A DNA stretch of 9,391 nt, from assembly GCA_964621615.1 (NCBI GenBank), contig CAZUMW010000081.1:1-9391 (forward strand), read 5' to 3'. Of this stretch, positions 1-6,796 are shown one piece after another (position 1 is the first letter of the stretch; the number at the start of each line of letters is the position of its first letter). Below the pieces are notes generated by a model. It ran no database searches. It was not told the DNA's origin and saw only the letters and a program-made list of their open reading frames with translations. The position numbers and the translations under genes were made by a program. The DNA comes from CAZUMW01 sp964621615. GTDB taxonomy: Bacteria > Desulfobacterota > WTBG01 > CAIYCZ01 > CAIRTM01.

Positions 1-42
1 TTTCACCCCTCAAACAAAAAAATTTCGAATGCAAAAACCTAA

Positions 43-100
43 CCGGAAGTTACTGGGCTGTAGTAAGTTTATAATGTACCACCGTCCCTATTTTCCCGAT
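43..100 (+). repeat. Y1-transposase element end, copy 1 (direct repeat of 6580-6634)
   Basis: Positions 55-77 are identical to 6590-6612. After one mismatch, 79-88 are identical to 6614-6623, and CCGGAAGT at 43-50 recurs at 6580-6587. In copy 2 the shared stretch is the last codons, stop and right inverted repeat of a decayed Y1 transposase element, so this copy is most likely the right end of another member of the same family, in the same orientation. Between CCGGAAGT and the shared core this copy has four bases where copy 2 has two, so the reading frame differs. Whether positions 1-42 belong to the element cannot be decided, because the window begins here. I see no gene in 1-139. Confidence 0.7.
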
Positions 101-139
101 TGCCCGTACCGGACGCCCCCCGGTTGGCCTGCTTGCACA

Positions 140-1651
140 TTACTGCCGCTTTTTTGGTGTTCCCCCGGCTTTTTTGATTAACGCCGTGTAGTATTCCCAG
201 CCCCCGCCGAGTGCCTTGTACAGGCCGGCAAGTGTTGAAGCCACCTGTCCCCTGGACTGCACCAGTTCATCTTCAAGCTCAAGGAGGGATTTCTGGGCGT
301 CAAGCACATTATAGAAATCCACCAGGCCGGCCTTGTAACGGTCCCGTGCCAGCCATTCGACGCGCCTGGCTGCGGCAACGGCTTTTTCCAGCGACTGTTC
401 ACGCATCTGTTCCTTGGCATAGTCTGTCAGAGCGTTTTCGATTTCTTCCTGAGCACGCAGCACCGCGGATTTGTACTGAATCAGGGCCTCTTTTTGTTTT
501 TCCGTCTGCAATTTAATGTTCAGCCGGAGCTCCCCCCCGTGAAAGATGTTCCAGGAAACCCCCGGCCCTATATTCCAGAATCTGCTTTGGGCATCGAAAA
601 AATAGTTTTCCTCATCGATCGCCTTCAGCCCGATGGTGCCGGCTAAACGAAATTTCGGGTATAGTTCGGCGGCAGCCACCCCGATTCTGGCGGTTTGGGC
701 CGCCAGGCTCCGCTCAGCCCGCCGTATATCCGGCCGGCGCCGCATGGCCTCGGCAGGAATGCCCACCGCCACCTCGAGCGGAGCAACCGGAATGGGCGCA
801 CCGGGAGTAAGCTCCGCCTCCAGAGCCCCGGGGCTGAGTCCCACAAGCACGGCCAGCCGGTTTTTTGCCGCCGTCAGGCCGCTTTTCAGCCGCGGTATCA
901 GGGACCGGGTACGCTCCAGATTTCTAAGCGACTGCTGCACTGCCAGCTCATCGATTAAGCCGGCCTGATACCGCGACCGGTTCAGGTCATAGCTCTTGTT
1001 CTGGGTTTCCAAATTCTGCCGGGTTATGTCCAACCTGCGCTGATAGGTCCGTGCCTCTATATAGTTCAGGGCCACTTCGGCCATAATGCTTATCAGCACA
1101 TCCTGCAGGCCCGCCCGGCCGGCCTCAAGCTCTGCCTGCGCAGCCTCCACAGATCGCCGCAGACCCCCGAATATATCCAGCTCCCAGGCGGAATCAAAAC
1201 TAAGCATATACAATTCATTTTCCCAATCCAGCCCCGCGTACTCCGACCGCATCGGATTCATCGACTGGCTGGAGCGCTGCTTCTCCAGCAGGCCGGCAGC
1301 GTCAACCGCGGGGAAAAGCGCGGCCCGGCTGATGCCGCGTCTGAGCCGTGCCTGACGAAGCCGGGAAAAAGCCGTCTTGAGGTCCAGGTTGCCTTCCGCC
1401 GCCTTTTTTTCCAATGCGGTAAGCACCGGATCGTCAAATACGTCCCACCATGCGGACAGCGCCTCTGCGGCGGGACGGACAGGCTTCAGCCCGTTCTCCA
1501 TGCGTGCGCTCCATTGCTGCGGGGACTGTGGCTGAACCTGATCATAGTCAGGGCCAACCGCACACCCGCTGAAATACAGCATCAAACACGCCATCAGCCC
1601 GAACAGTTTTCTGTGTAACGCCCTTCTGTTTTTAGTGCTGTTTATGTCCAT
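140..1651 (-). CDS. RND efflux outer-membrane factor lipoprotein (OprM/NodT family)
   Basis: This is the outer-membrane channel of a tripartite efflux pump, a trimeric barrel plus periplasmic alpha-tunnel that docks on the adaptor and RND pump encoded upstream. The 503-residue length fits the OprM/NodT family. The N-terminus is a lipoprotein signal with hydrophobic core FGLMACLMLYF and lipobox FSG-C, giving a predicted lipidated Cys30, followed by the family hallmark CAVGPDY. Two outer-membrane-efflux repeats follow (about residues 75-265 and 290-480). The second is introduced by the classic RRRPDIR and ARIGVAAAELYPKF motifs near residues 305-335. It is the last gene of the operon, starting 20 bases after the pump stop. 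The ATG at 1649-1651 is supported by an AGGTG ribosome site nine bases upstream. No strong intrinsic terminator is seen after the stop. The product is typical of drug or solvent efflux; its substrate cannot be read from sequence. Confidence 0.95.
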   Translation of the reverse strand: MDINSTKNRRALHRKLFGLMACLMLYFSGCAVGPDYDQVQPQSPQQWSARMENGLKPVRPAAEALSAWWDVFDDPVLTALEKKAAEGNLDLKTAFSRLRQARLRRGISRAALFPAVDAAGLLEKQRSSQSMNPMRSEYAGLDWENELYMLSFDSAWELDIFGGLRRSVEAAQAELEAGRAGLQDVLISIMAEVALNYIEARTYQRRLDITRQNLETQNKSYDLNRSRYQAGLIDELAVQQSLRNLERTRSLIPRLKSGLTAAKNRLAVLVGLSPGALEAELTPGAPIPVAPLEVAVGIPAEAMRRRPDIRRAERSLAAQTARIGVAAAELYPKFRLAGTIGLKAIDEENYFFDAQSRFWNIGPGVSWNIFHGGELRLNIKLQTEKQKEALIQYKSAVLRAQEEIENALTDYAKEQMREQSLEKAVAAARRVEWLARDRYKAGLVDFYNVLDAQKSLLELEDELVQSRGQVASTLAGLYKALGGGWEYYTALIKKAGGTPKKRQ

Positions 1652-1671
1652 ACGCTATCGCACCTGCTGCG

Positions 1672-4600
1672 TTAACTGTGCTGTTTGCTGTCTTTCCATG
1701 TCTGCCACCGTTCCCCCAGCCGGTCAAACAAAAAGTACAGGGCCGGGATAATCAGTATGCCCAGGGTGGTAGCCGCGATCATTCCGGAAAACACAACGGT
1801 GCCGATATGCCTGCGGCCCGCAGCGCCCGCGCCCGTAGCCCAGACCAGCGGGCTCACTCCCAGAATAAATGTCAGGGCGGTCATGAGCACCGGGCGGAAG
1901 CGGACTCCGGCGCCGTCGATGGCTGCACGGTACGCGGAAACGCCCTCTGCCTTGCGGTCCCTGGCAAATTCGACAATCAGAATGGCATTTTTGGCTGCCA
2001 GGCCGACCAGCAGCACCACGCCGATCTGTGCGTAAATTGACAGAGGGTGACCGCCCATCCAGAGGCCCGTAAATGCCCCCAGGGTTGCCACAATGACGGA
2101 AAGGATTATGGAAAGCGGCAGGTTCCATGACTCATACAGGGCAACCAGAAAAAGATAAGCAAAGACGACGGCCAGTGCAAACAGAGCGCCGACCGTGCCG
2201 CTGGCCTTTTGCTCCTGATAGGACATGGTGGACCATTCAAAGGAATACCCGTCCGGCAGGGTTTCCCGGGCCAGGCGTTTCATTGCGGCCATGACCTGCC
2301 CGGAAGAATATCCCGGAGCTGCCTGACCCTTGATCGCTACGCTTGAAAACTGGTTATACCGGTTTAAGACCTTGGCCCCGATGGTGGTGACCAGGCTGAT
2401 TACATTTTCCACCGGCACCTGTTTGCCGCTGTTAGTGGTTACATACAGATCCAGCACATCGTCCCGGTTCGCCCGGTACTGTGCCTGTGCCCGGGCTTTC
2501 ACCTGGTAGGTTCTGCCATAAAGGTTAAAGTCATTGATATACCGGGATCCCAGGTGAAGACTCAGGGTGGAAAACAGCCTGCTCAGGGGCACACCCAATT
2601 CCTCCATCCGGGTGCGGGACAGCTCAGCATACATCTGAGGGGTATTGGCAGAAAAGGTGGTATACACGCGCGAAAGTGCGGGATCCTGGTTGGCGGCTGC
2701 TATCAGGCCCCCGGCAGCGGAGGACAGCTCCTGCGGGGACTGCCCACTTATGGCCTGCAGCCTGAAGTCAAAGCCCCCTGTCATGCCCAGCCCCTGAATG
2801 GGGGGTGGTATAAAGGGGCGGACATTGGCGGTGGTAATTGCGTTGAGCTCTCTGGCTGCCCTGTCGACCAGCGCGTTCAGATGCAGGTGCGGCTCTGTGC
2901 GTTCTTCCCACGGATCCAGATCCACAATGGTAAAGCCGACATTTTCGGCTTTGCCGCTCAGCAGGCTGAATCCGCTTACTGCTATGACGGAATCCACCCC
3001 TTCCATTTCCAGAAGCCGCGTGGTGACCCGTGTGTTCACTTCCACCGTGCGCTGAAGGGTTGCGCCTTCCGGCAGCTGGACATCAATAAGGAACCCCCCC
3101 TTATCCTCCTGGGGCAGAAAGCTGGTCGGTATGTACCCGGAAAACAGCCATGCGCCCGCAGTCACAATCAGAAAAACCAGCACAGCCGCAGCCAGATGCC
3201 GGATAAACCATGCCACGGCCGATGTATACCTGCGGCGGGTGAACCCCAGCAGGAAATTGAACCAGCCGAACGGTCCGCGCCGGTGCGGTTTCGGCTCCGT
3301 CAGCAGAACGCCGCACAGGGCGGGGCTCAGGGTTAGCGCGCATATTGAGGAAATAACAACGGAAACACATACCGCGGCCCCGAACTGCTTATACAGCAGG
3401 CCGGTAATGCCCGGCATGAACGCAACGGGAACGAATATGGCCAGCAGGACCAGGGTGGTGGCGACAATTGGCCCGGTCACCTGGGTCATGGCCTTGACCG
3501 CCGCCGCCTTCGAGCCCAGCTTTTCCTCTTCCATTATGCGATGGACGTTCTCCACCACAACGATTGCATCGTCCACCACCAGGCCGATGGACAGCAGCAG
3601 GGCGAACAGGGTGATGGTATTGATATTAAATCCCAGGGCCAGCAGAGCGGCAAATGTTCCTATGATGGAAACCGGCACGGCAGCGGCCGGGATAAGGGTG
3701 GCCCTGACATTCTGCAAAAAGATAAAAATAACCAGCACCACCAGCAAAAAGGTCAGCCCCAGGGTAAACACGATTTCCCGAATCGCTTTCTCGACATACT
3801 CGGTGGTGTCATAGGGTATGGCATAGGTCATATCTTCGGGCATAAGCGCAGCCTGCCGCTCGAGCTCCTTTTTAACCGCCTGCATAGCCTCTATGGCGTT
3901 TGCGTCGGATGAACGGTAAATCGCAACATCAACGGCAGGATGATTGTTGGATTTTCCCAGCGTACTGTAGTTCTTGCTGCCCAGCTCCACCTCAGCAACA
4001 TCTTTAACCCGGACAAGGCCTCCCTGTTCGTTGCTGCGGACAACGATATTCTCGAATTTTTCGGGATCCTTGAGTCTGCCCCGGGCATTCAGCGTATACT
4101 GCACCTGCTGGCCCGGCACAGCGGGGGCGGTTCCGATTGAGCCCAGCCGGGCCTGGATATTCTGCTGTCTGACCGCCTGAATAACCTCATCGGGGCTCAT
4201 TCCCAGGGCGGTAAGCCTGTCCGGATCCATCCAGATGCGCATGCTGTATTCACTCTCGCCGAATATATGTACATCGCTGACTCCGCTGATACGCTGCAGC
4301 GCATCCTTGATCGTCCGGCTTACATAATTACTCAGAAACAACCGGTCCCGTGTACCGTGAGGAGAGGTGAATGAAAGCAACCCCAGCATATCCGAAGAGC
4401 GCCGGTCCACATCGATGCCCTGATCCAGCACATCTTGAGGAAGCCGGGACTCAGCCAGCTGCAGCCTGTTCTGGACGTTTACCTGATCGATGTCGGGGTT
4501 TGAGCCCACGGCAAACGTGACCTCCAGGGAATACCCGCCGTCATTGGTACAGGTGGAGTTCATATACAGCATATCCTCGACACCGTTCATCTCTTCTTCA

Positions 4601-4797
4601 ATCGGGGCAGCCACCGTATCCATGACCACCGTTGCGCTGGACCCCGGATATGCTGCGCGAACCGTGATAACCGGCGGTGTGATGGAAGGGTACTCCGCCA
4701 CGGGCAGGGCAAACAGGGAAATAAGCCCTGCCAGGGTAATCACAATGGAGATTACGGCCGCCAGTCGCGGGCGTTCAATAAATATTCGGGAAAACAT
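1672..4797 (-). CDS. RND multidrug efflux permease, HAE-1 family (AcrB/MexB-like)
   Basis: Inner-membrane proton/substrate antiporter that captures amphiphilic compounds from the periplasm and outer leaflet and passes them to the outer-membrane channel. The 1041-residue length is normal for HAE-1 pumps. It starts with the signature FIERPRLA and first membrane helix, then LPVAEYPSITPP and the first large periplasmic loop. The proton-relay pair is intact (GLVVDDAIVVVENV, Asp409-Asp410), and so is the partner lysine (GLAAKNAILIVEF, Lys936). The second periplasmic loop begins with SFLPQEDKGGF and contains PPPIQGLGMTGGF. That loop variant is more like the MexF/OqxB side of the family than AcrB; this is inference from motif memory. 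The ATG lies only three bases after the adaptor stop, so translation is likely coupled. No broken motifs or frameshifts were noticed. Confidence is high for family, low for substrate. Confidence 0.97.
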   Translation of the reverse strand: MFSRIFIERPRLAAVISIVITLAGLISLFALPVAEYPSITPPVITVRAAYPGSSATVVMDTVAAPIEEEMNGVEDMLYMNSTCTNDGGYSLEVTFAVGSNPDIDQVNVQNRLQLAESRLPQDVLDQGIDVDRRSSDMLGLLSFTSPHGTRDRLFLSNYVSRTIKDALQRISGVSDVHIFGESEYSMRIWMDPDRLTALGMSPDEVIQAVRQQNIQARLGSIGTAPAVPGQQVQYTLNARGRLKDPEKFENIVVRSNEQGGLVRVKDVAEVELGSKNYSTLGKSNNHPAVDVAIYRSSDANAIEAMQAVKKELERQAALMPEDMTYAIPYDTTEYVEKAIREIVFTLGLTFLLVVLVIFIFLQNVRATLIPAAAVPVSIIGTFAALLALGFNINTITLFALLLSIGLVVDDAIVVVENVHRIMEEEKLGSKAAAVKAMTQVTGPIVATTLVLLAIFVPVAFMPGITGLLYKQFGAAVCVSVVISSICALTLSPALCGVLLTEPKPHRRGPFGWFNFLLGFTRRRYTSAVAWFIRHLAAAVLVFLIVTAGAWLFSGYIPTSFLPQEDKGGFLIDVQLPEGATLQRTVEVNTRVTTRLLEMEGVDSVIAVSGFSLLSGKAENVGFTIVDLDPWEERTEPHLHLNALVDRAARELNAITTANVRPFIPPPIQGLGMTGGFDFRLQAISGQSPQELSSAAGGLIAAANQDPALSRVYTTFSANTPQMYAELSRTRMEELGVPLSRLFSTLSLHLGSRYINDFNLYGRTYQVKARAQAQYRANRDDVLDLYVTTNSGKQVPVENVISLVTTIGAKVLNRYNQFSSVAIKGQAAPGYSSGQVMAAMKRLARETLPDGYSFEWSTMSYQEQKASGTVGALFALAVVFAYLFLVALYESWNLPLSIILSVIVATLGAFTGLWMGGHPLSIYAQIGVVLLVGLAAKNAILIVEFARDRKAEGVSAYRAAIDGAGVRFRPVLMTALTFILGVSPLVWATGAGAAGRRHIGTVVFSGMIAATTLGILIIPALYFLFDRLGERWQTWKDSKQHS

Positions 4798-4800
4798 GGG

Positions 4801-5928
4801 TCAGCTGTCCTGTTTTTGCGCGGTCCTGGTCTTGACCGTCATGCCCGGAGTCACCTTCTGCAGCCCCTGGACGATCACTTTTTCCCCTTTGCCGAGTCCG
4901 GATGTAACAATGAATGTATCGCCCACTGTCCTGCCGGTTTGGATCCGGCGCTTTTTAACCGTGCTGTTTTTATCCACCACAAAAACAAACGCTCCTGTGC
5001 GGTCCCGCTGCACACACCGCTGCGGTACCGCAGGCTGCATGTCCGCCCCGGCGGGCTGCACAAACGCATTCACATACTCGCCGGGAACAAGACGCCCCCC
5101 GGGATTGTCAAAGCGCGCCCATACAGCAATGGTGCCCGTATCCGGGTCAATCCTGTTATCGACAAACTCAACCGTTCCTTCCCCGGGATACCGGGATTTG
5201 TCCGGAAATGTAATGTGTACCGACAGGGTATCATTGTCCGTCTGCCTGTTTGAATCCGCAAAGGCCTTTTGGATGTTGTCTACCTGTTTTTCGCTCACAG
5301 AAAACACCACCCGTATGGGATCAGTGCTGACAATTTCCGCCAGAGGCCGTGACGAGGGACTGACAAGGTCGCCTTTTTTGAAAAAGCTTTTCCCGATCCG
5401 GCCCGTCATCGGCGCTTTAATCGTGGTATAATCAAGATCTATTTGGGCCAGTTTCAGCTGTGCCTCAGCCTCCTGCAACTGCCCCCGGGCCAGGTCTCTG
5501 GCTGCCGTGGCGTCATCAAGATCGGTTTGCGGTACACTTTCCGGCTGAGCGGAGCGCAGGCGCCGCAGGCGGGTTTCAGCCTTAAAAAGATTTGCCTCTG
5601 CCTGCACCACTTGTGCTTTCGCCGCGTCGACCCGTGCCCGGTAGGGGGGCTGCTCTATAACATACAGGGGCCGGCCCTTCTTTACCAAAGCGCCTTCCCG
5701 GAAATTGACCTTTTCTATGTACCCCTCCACCCGGGCCTGCAGATCGATGGATACGATTGCCTCCACATGGCCCACATATTTTTCCGGCCTGTGGGCGTTT
5801 TTCAGCCCCACCGCCGCTACTTCCACCAGCGGCGGCGGTGCCTTTCTGCCTCCATCTGCCAGAGCGGCACGCCCGGGACCGGCAAACATCATGAAAGACA
5901 TAAATAAAATCGAAAAAAAAGTTCTCAT
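4801..5928 (-). CDS. RND efflux periplasmic adaptor subunit (membrane fusion protein, AcrA/MexA/MexE-like)
   Basis: Periplasmic adaptor that bridges the RND pump and outer-membrane factor; first gene of the operon. It is 375 residues long. The N-terminus is a Sec signal peptide (MRTFFSILFMSFMMFAGPGRAALA) with likely cleavage after Ala24. There is no lipobox cysteine, so unlike AcrA or MexA it should be soluble or anchored only through its partners. Domains in order: half lipoyl motif with ARVEGYIEKVNFREGALVKKG (about 65-98), alpha-helical hairpin (about 100-165), second lipoyl half with IKAPMTGRIGKSFFKKGDLV (about 168-195), beta-barrel with GTVEFVDNRIDPDTGT (about 205-295) and membrane-proximal domain. 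A cysteine (PQRCVQRDRTG) stands where most relatives have alanine in the PxxAV motif. The ATG has an AAGGG site eight bases upstream. A dyad that could be an operator sits about 35 bases before the start. Confidence 0.95.
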   Translation of the reverse strand: MRTFFSILFMSFMMFAGPGRAALADGGRKAPPPLVEVAAVGLKNAHRPEKYVGHVEAIVSIDLQARVEGYIEKVNFREGALVKKGRPLYVIEQPPYRARVDAAKAQVVQAEANLFKAETRLRRLRSAQPESVPQTDLDDATAARDLARGQLQEAEAQLKLAQIDLDYTTIKAPMTGRIGKSFFKKGDLVSPSSRPLAEIVSTDPIRVVFSVSEKQVDNIQKAFADSNRQTDNDTLSVHITFPDKSRYPGEGTVEFVDNRIDPDTGTIAVWARFDNPGGRLVPGEYVNAFVQPAGADMQPAVPQRCVQRDRTGAFVFVVDKNSTVKKRRIQTGRTVGDTFIVTSGLGKGEKVIVQGLQKVTPGMTVKTRTAQKQDS

Positions 5929-5959
5929 ATTATGCGCCCTTTTTGTTTTTGATATGCAC

Positions 5960-5988
5960 AGTATACGAGTGATACAAGTATATTACAC
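5960..5988 (-). promoter_or_regulatory. Candidate promoter of the efflux operon
   Basis: Reading leftward, TATACT (rc of 5960-5965) matches the sigma70 -10 box at five of six positions and lies about 30 bases before the adaptor ATG. The hexamer 17 bases further upstream (GTGTAA, rc of 5983-5988) is a poor -35 box. A second TATACT lies at 5977-5982, so the start point is ambiguous. Weak or activator/repressor-controlled initiation would be typical for an efflux operon. Confidence 0.35.
5962..5982. promoter_or_regulatory. Candidate repressor operator (imperfect dyad) before the efflux operon
   Basis: A 21-bp imperfect palindrome: outer half-sites TATAC and GTATA, and inner pair GT and AC, placed symmetrically about the centre. 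Fourteen of the twenty non-central positions are self-complementary. It overlaps the proposed -10 and spacer region of the efflux promoter, the usual position for TetR- or MarR-type repressors of RND operons. No regulator gene is in the window, so the cognate protein is unknown. The site is AT-rich, so chance symmetry is possible. Confidence 0.4.
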
Positions 5989-6043
5989 CTGATTTGAGCG
6001 ATTTTTCTGCAGCACCGGCATCATCACGGCTTTTCGCTCATTC

Positions 6044-6254
6044 TCAGCCGCCGGCAATGGCTGCCATCCACGCCGGGTTTGAATACCCCTCAACCCGCTG
6101 TCCCGGGTTGAAAACCTGTCCCTCACCCAAAGCCAGGTTGCGCGAAAACCGAAAGGTGATACAGGCATCTTCACATGCAGCGGTATTGTTGCCGAATACC
6201 CAGACCGTTTCGCAGACAAAAGCACCAAGCAGAAAAGCACTGCATAAAAAACAG
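6044..6254 (-). pseudogene. Remnant of a GT-C type membrane glycosyltransferase (ArnT/AftB-like), N-terminal part
   Basis: The minus-strand frame ending at the TGA at 6044-6046 encodes about 69 residues with no plausible start. A hydrophobic stretch (CFLCSAFLLGAFVCETVWVF) is followed by EDACITFRFSRNLALGEG, then QVFNPGQRVEGYSNPAW and a stop. This closely matches, from family knowledge, the N-terminal helix plus first periplasmic loop of polyprenyl-phosphate-dependent GT-C glycosyltransferases (DDAFISFRYARNLA..GLVFNPGERVEGYSNFLW). The first acidic residue of the usual Asp pair is Glu here. Intact family members are several hundred residues long, so nearly all of the protein is missing. The 5' side abuts the inverted repeat of the Y1 element at 6255 and the 3' side runs into the efflux promoter. 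This is a dead fragment. The frame stays open to 6277 only through element sequence. Confidence 0.65.
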
Positions 6255-6625
6255 GGGGGACGGTTTATACATACAAATCAGAATGCGGGCTGCTGATTAT
6301 AGTGAACACACATCTGTTCAGTGTTAAATCGTATTATTATCACATAAACAGCGGCAGTAGTGTCAAGAATCTTTCGGACTTTTCTCAGCAGGGCCTCAAC
6401 CGGTTAGAGAGAAAGATGCGATATCAGCCTATGAGGCATTTGTATCCGAAGGTATTGCGCAGGGCCGACGGCCGGAACTGACCGGTGGAGAAATTGTTCG
6501 AAGCAGCGGAGCGGAGGTTGCCCGGTATCTTGGGCTTTCAACCACTGCGGTCAACCGACTGGCCAGGGAAGAAGAATTGCCGGAAGTGAGGGCTGTAGTA
6601 AGTTTATAATGTGCCACCGTCCCCC
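6255..6625 (+). mobile_element. Internally deleted Y1 (IS200/REP-type) transposase element with 10-bp terminal inverted repeats
   Basis: A 371-bp unit bounded by GGGGGACGGT (6255-6264) and its exact reverse complement ACCGTCCCCC (6616-6625). Both ends also carry a nearby TTATA-type motif just inside the repeat (TTTATAC at 6264-6270; AGTTTATAAT at 6601-6610). Inside, on the plus strand, is the C-terminal remnant of a Y1 transposase. The catalytic N-terminal region is gone, so the unit cannot move by itself. Its right end recurs at 43-88. The exact boundary is uncertain by a base because of a run of six G residues at 6254-6259. No target-site duplication is evident, as is usual for Y1 transposition. 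Confidence 0.65.
6361..6609 (+). pseudogene. Y1-family (REP-associated/IS200-like) transposase, C-terminal fragment with internal deletion
   Basis: The open frame runs from after a TAG at 6358-6360 to the TAA at 6607-6609, about 82 codons without a proper start. It contains AYEAFVSEGIAQGRRPELTGG, characteristic of the region after the catalytic HUH domain in Desulfobacterota-type Y1 transposases. This is followed almost directly by SSGAEVARYLGLSTTAVNRL, the DnaA-like helix-turn-helix found at the C-terminus of the same proteins. In intact relatives these two blocks are separated by several dozen residues (family knowledge), so an in-frame internal deletion joins them around GEIVRSSG. The catalytic tyrosine and HUH motifs are absent. 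The frame ends PEVRAVVSL and the stop, immediately before the right inverted repeat. Confidence 0.75.
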
Positions 6626-6634
6626 TTTCTCCCG
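6580..6634 (+). repeat. Y1-transposase element end, copy 2 (direct repeat of 43-100)
   Basis: Last transposase codons, stop and right inverted repeat of the decayed element. Positions 6590-6612 are identical to 55-77, and 6614-6623 to 79-88. Both copies have the same orientation and bracket the efflux operon and the glycosyltransferase remnant, about 6.5 kb apart. Confidence 0.75.
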
Positions 6635-6796
6635 TTCCATAATAGGGTGTCACCTTTTGTGCGTCGGGGCTCCTGGCTGCGTGTGTGCGGAAGGGCAACG
6701 GTCGGTAAAGTCAATAGAGCAGGTTTGAGTCTTTCTTTTTCCTGTCATTCGTACAATCTAATTTCTGCAGTATGCTTACACACCCTGAAACCGCTA
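6626..6796. other. Intergenic stretch between element remnant and PKD lipoprotein gene
   Basis: No gene or clear intrinsic terminator is seen for the minus-strand gene ending at 6797. One suggestive item: the minus strand has an ATG at 6638-6640 preceded by AGGTGA nine bases upstream. Its first five codons (MEREK) run straight into the element boundary. They could be the original start of the glycosyltransferase remnant that continues at 6254 on the other side of the insertion. This holds only if one G of the G-run belongs to the element, so it is speculative. Confidence 0.3.

Noticed and set aside
108..124. ACCGG/CCGGT stem after the outer-membrane factor gene, considered as a terminator
   Set aside because: Only five base pairs and no T-tract on the minus strand.
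2554..3336. Long plus-strand open frame (260 codons) antisense to the RND pump
   Set aside because: It lies wholly inside an intact HAE-1 gene, shows no family motifs and is explained by codon bias on the opposite strand.
4490..5431. 313-codon plus-strand open frame spanning the pump/adaptor junction
   Set aside because: Antisense shadow of two well-supported genes; composition is Ser/Thr/Arg-rich with no recognisable domain and no clear ribosome site.
6090..6111. Perfect 8-bp inverted repeat TCAACCCG/CGGGTTGA with a six-base loop, considered as an operator or terminator
   Set aside because: It falls inside the conserved NPGQRVEG codons of the pseudogene and has no T-run, so it is probably incidental.
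5983..6240. 85-codon minus-strand frame with an ATG overlapping the glycosyltransferase remnant
   Set aside because: The recognisable GT-C motif is in a different frame; this one has no family signal.
5994..6296. 100-codon plus-strand frame divergent from the efflux operon, at first sight a possible regulator
   Set aside because: No helix-turn-helix or regulator motif; it is antisense to the glycosyltransferase remnant.
6429..6698. 89-codon minus-strand frame
   Set aside because: Mirror of the transposase remnant; the plus-strand reading has clear family motifs and this one does not.
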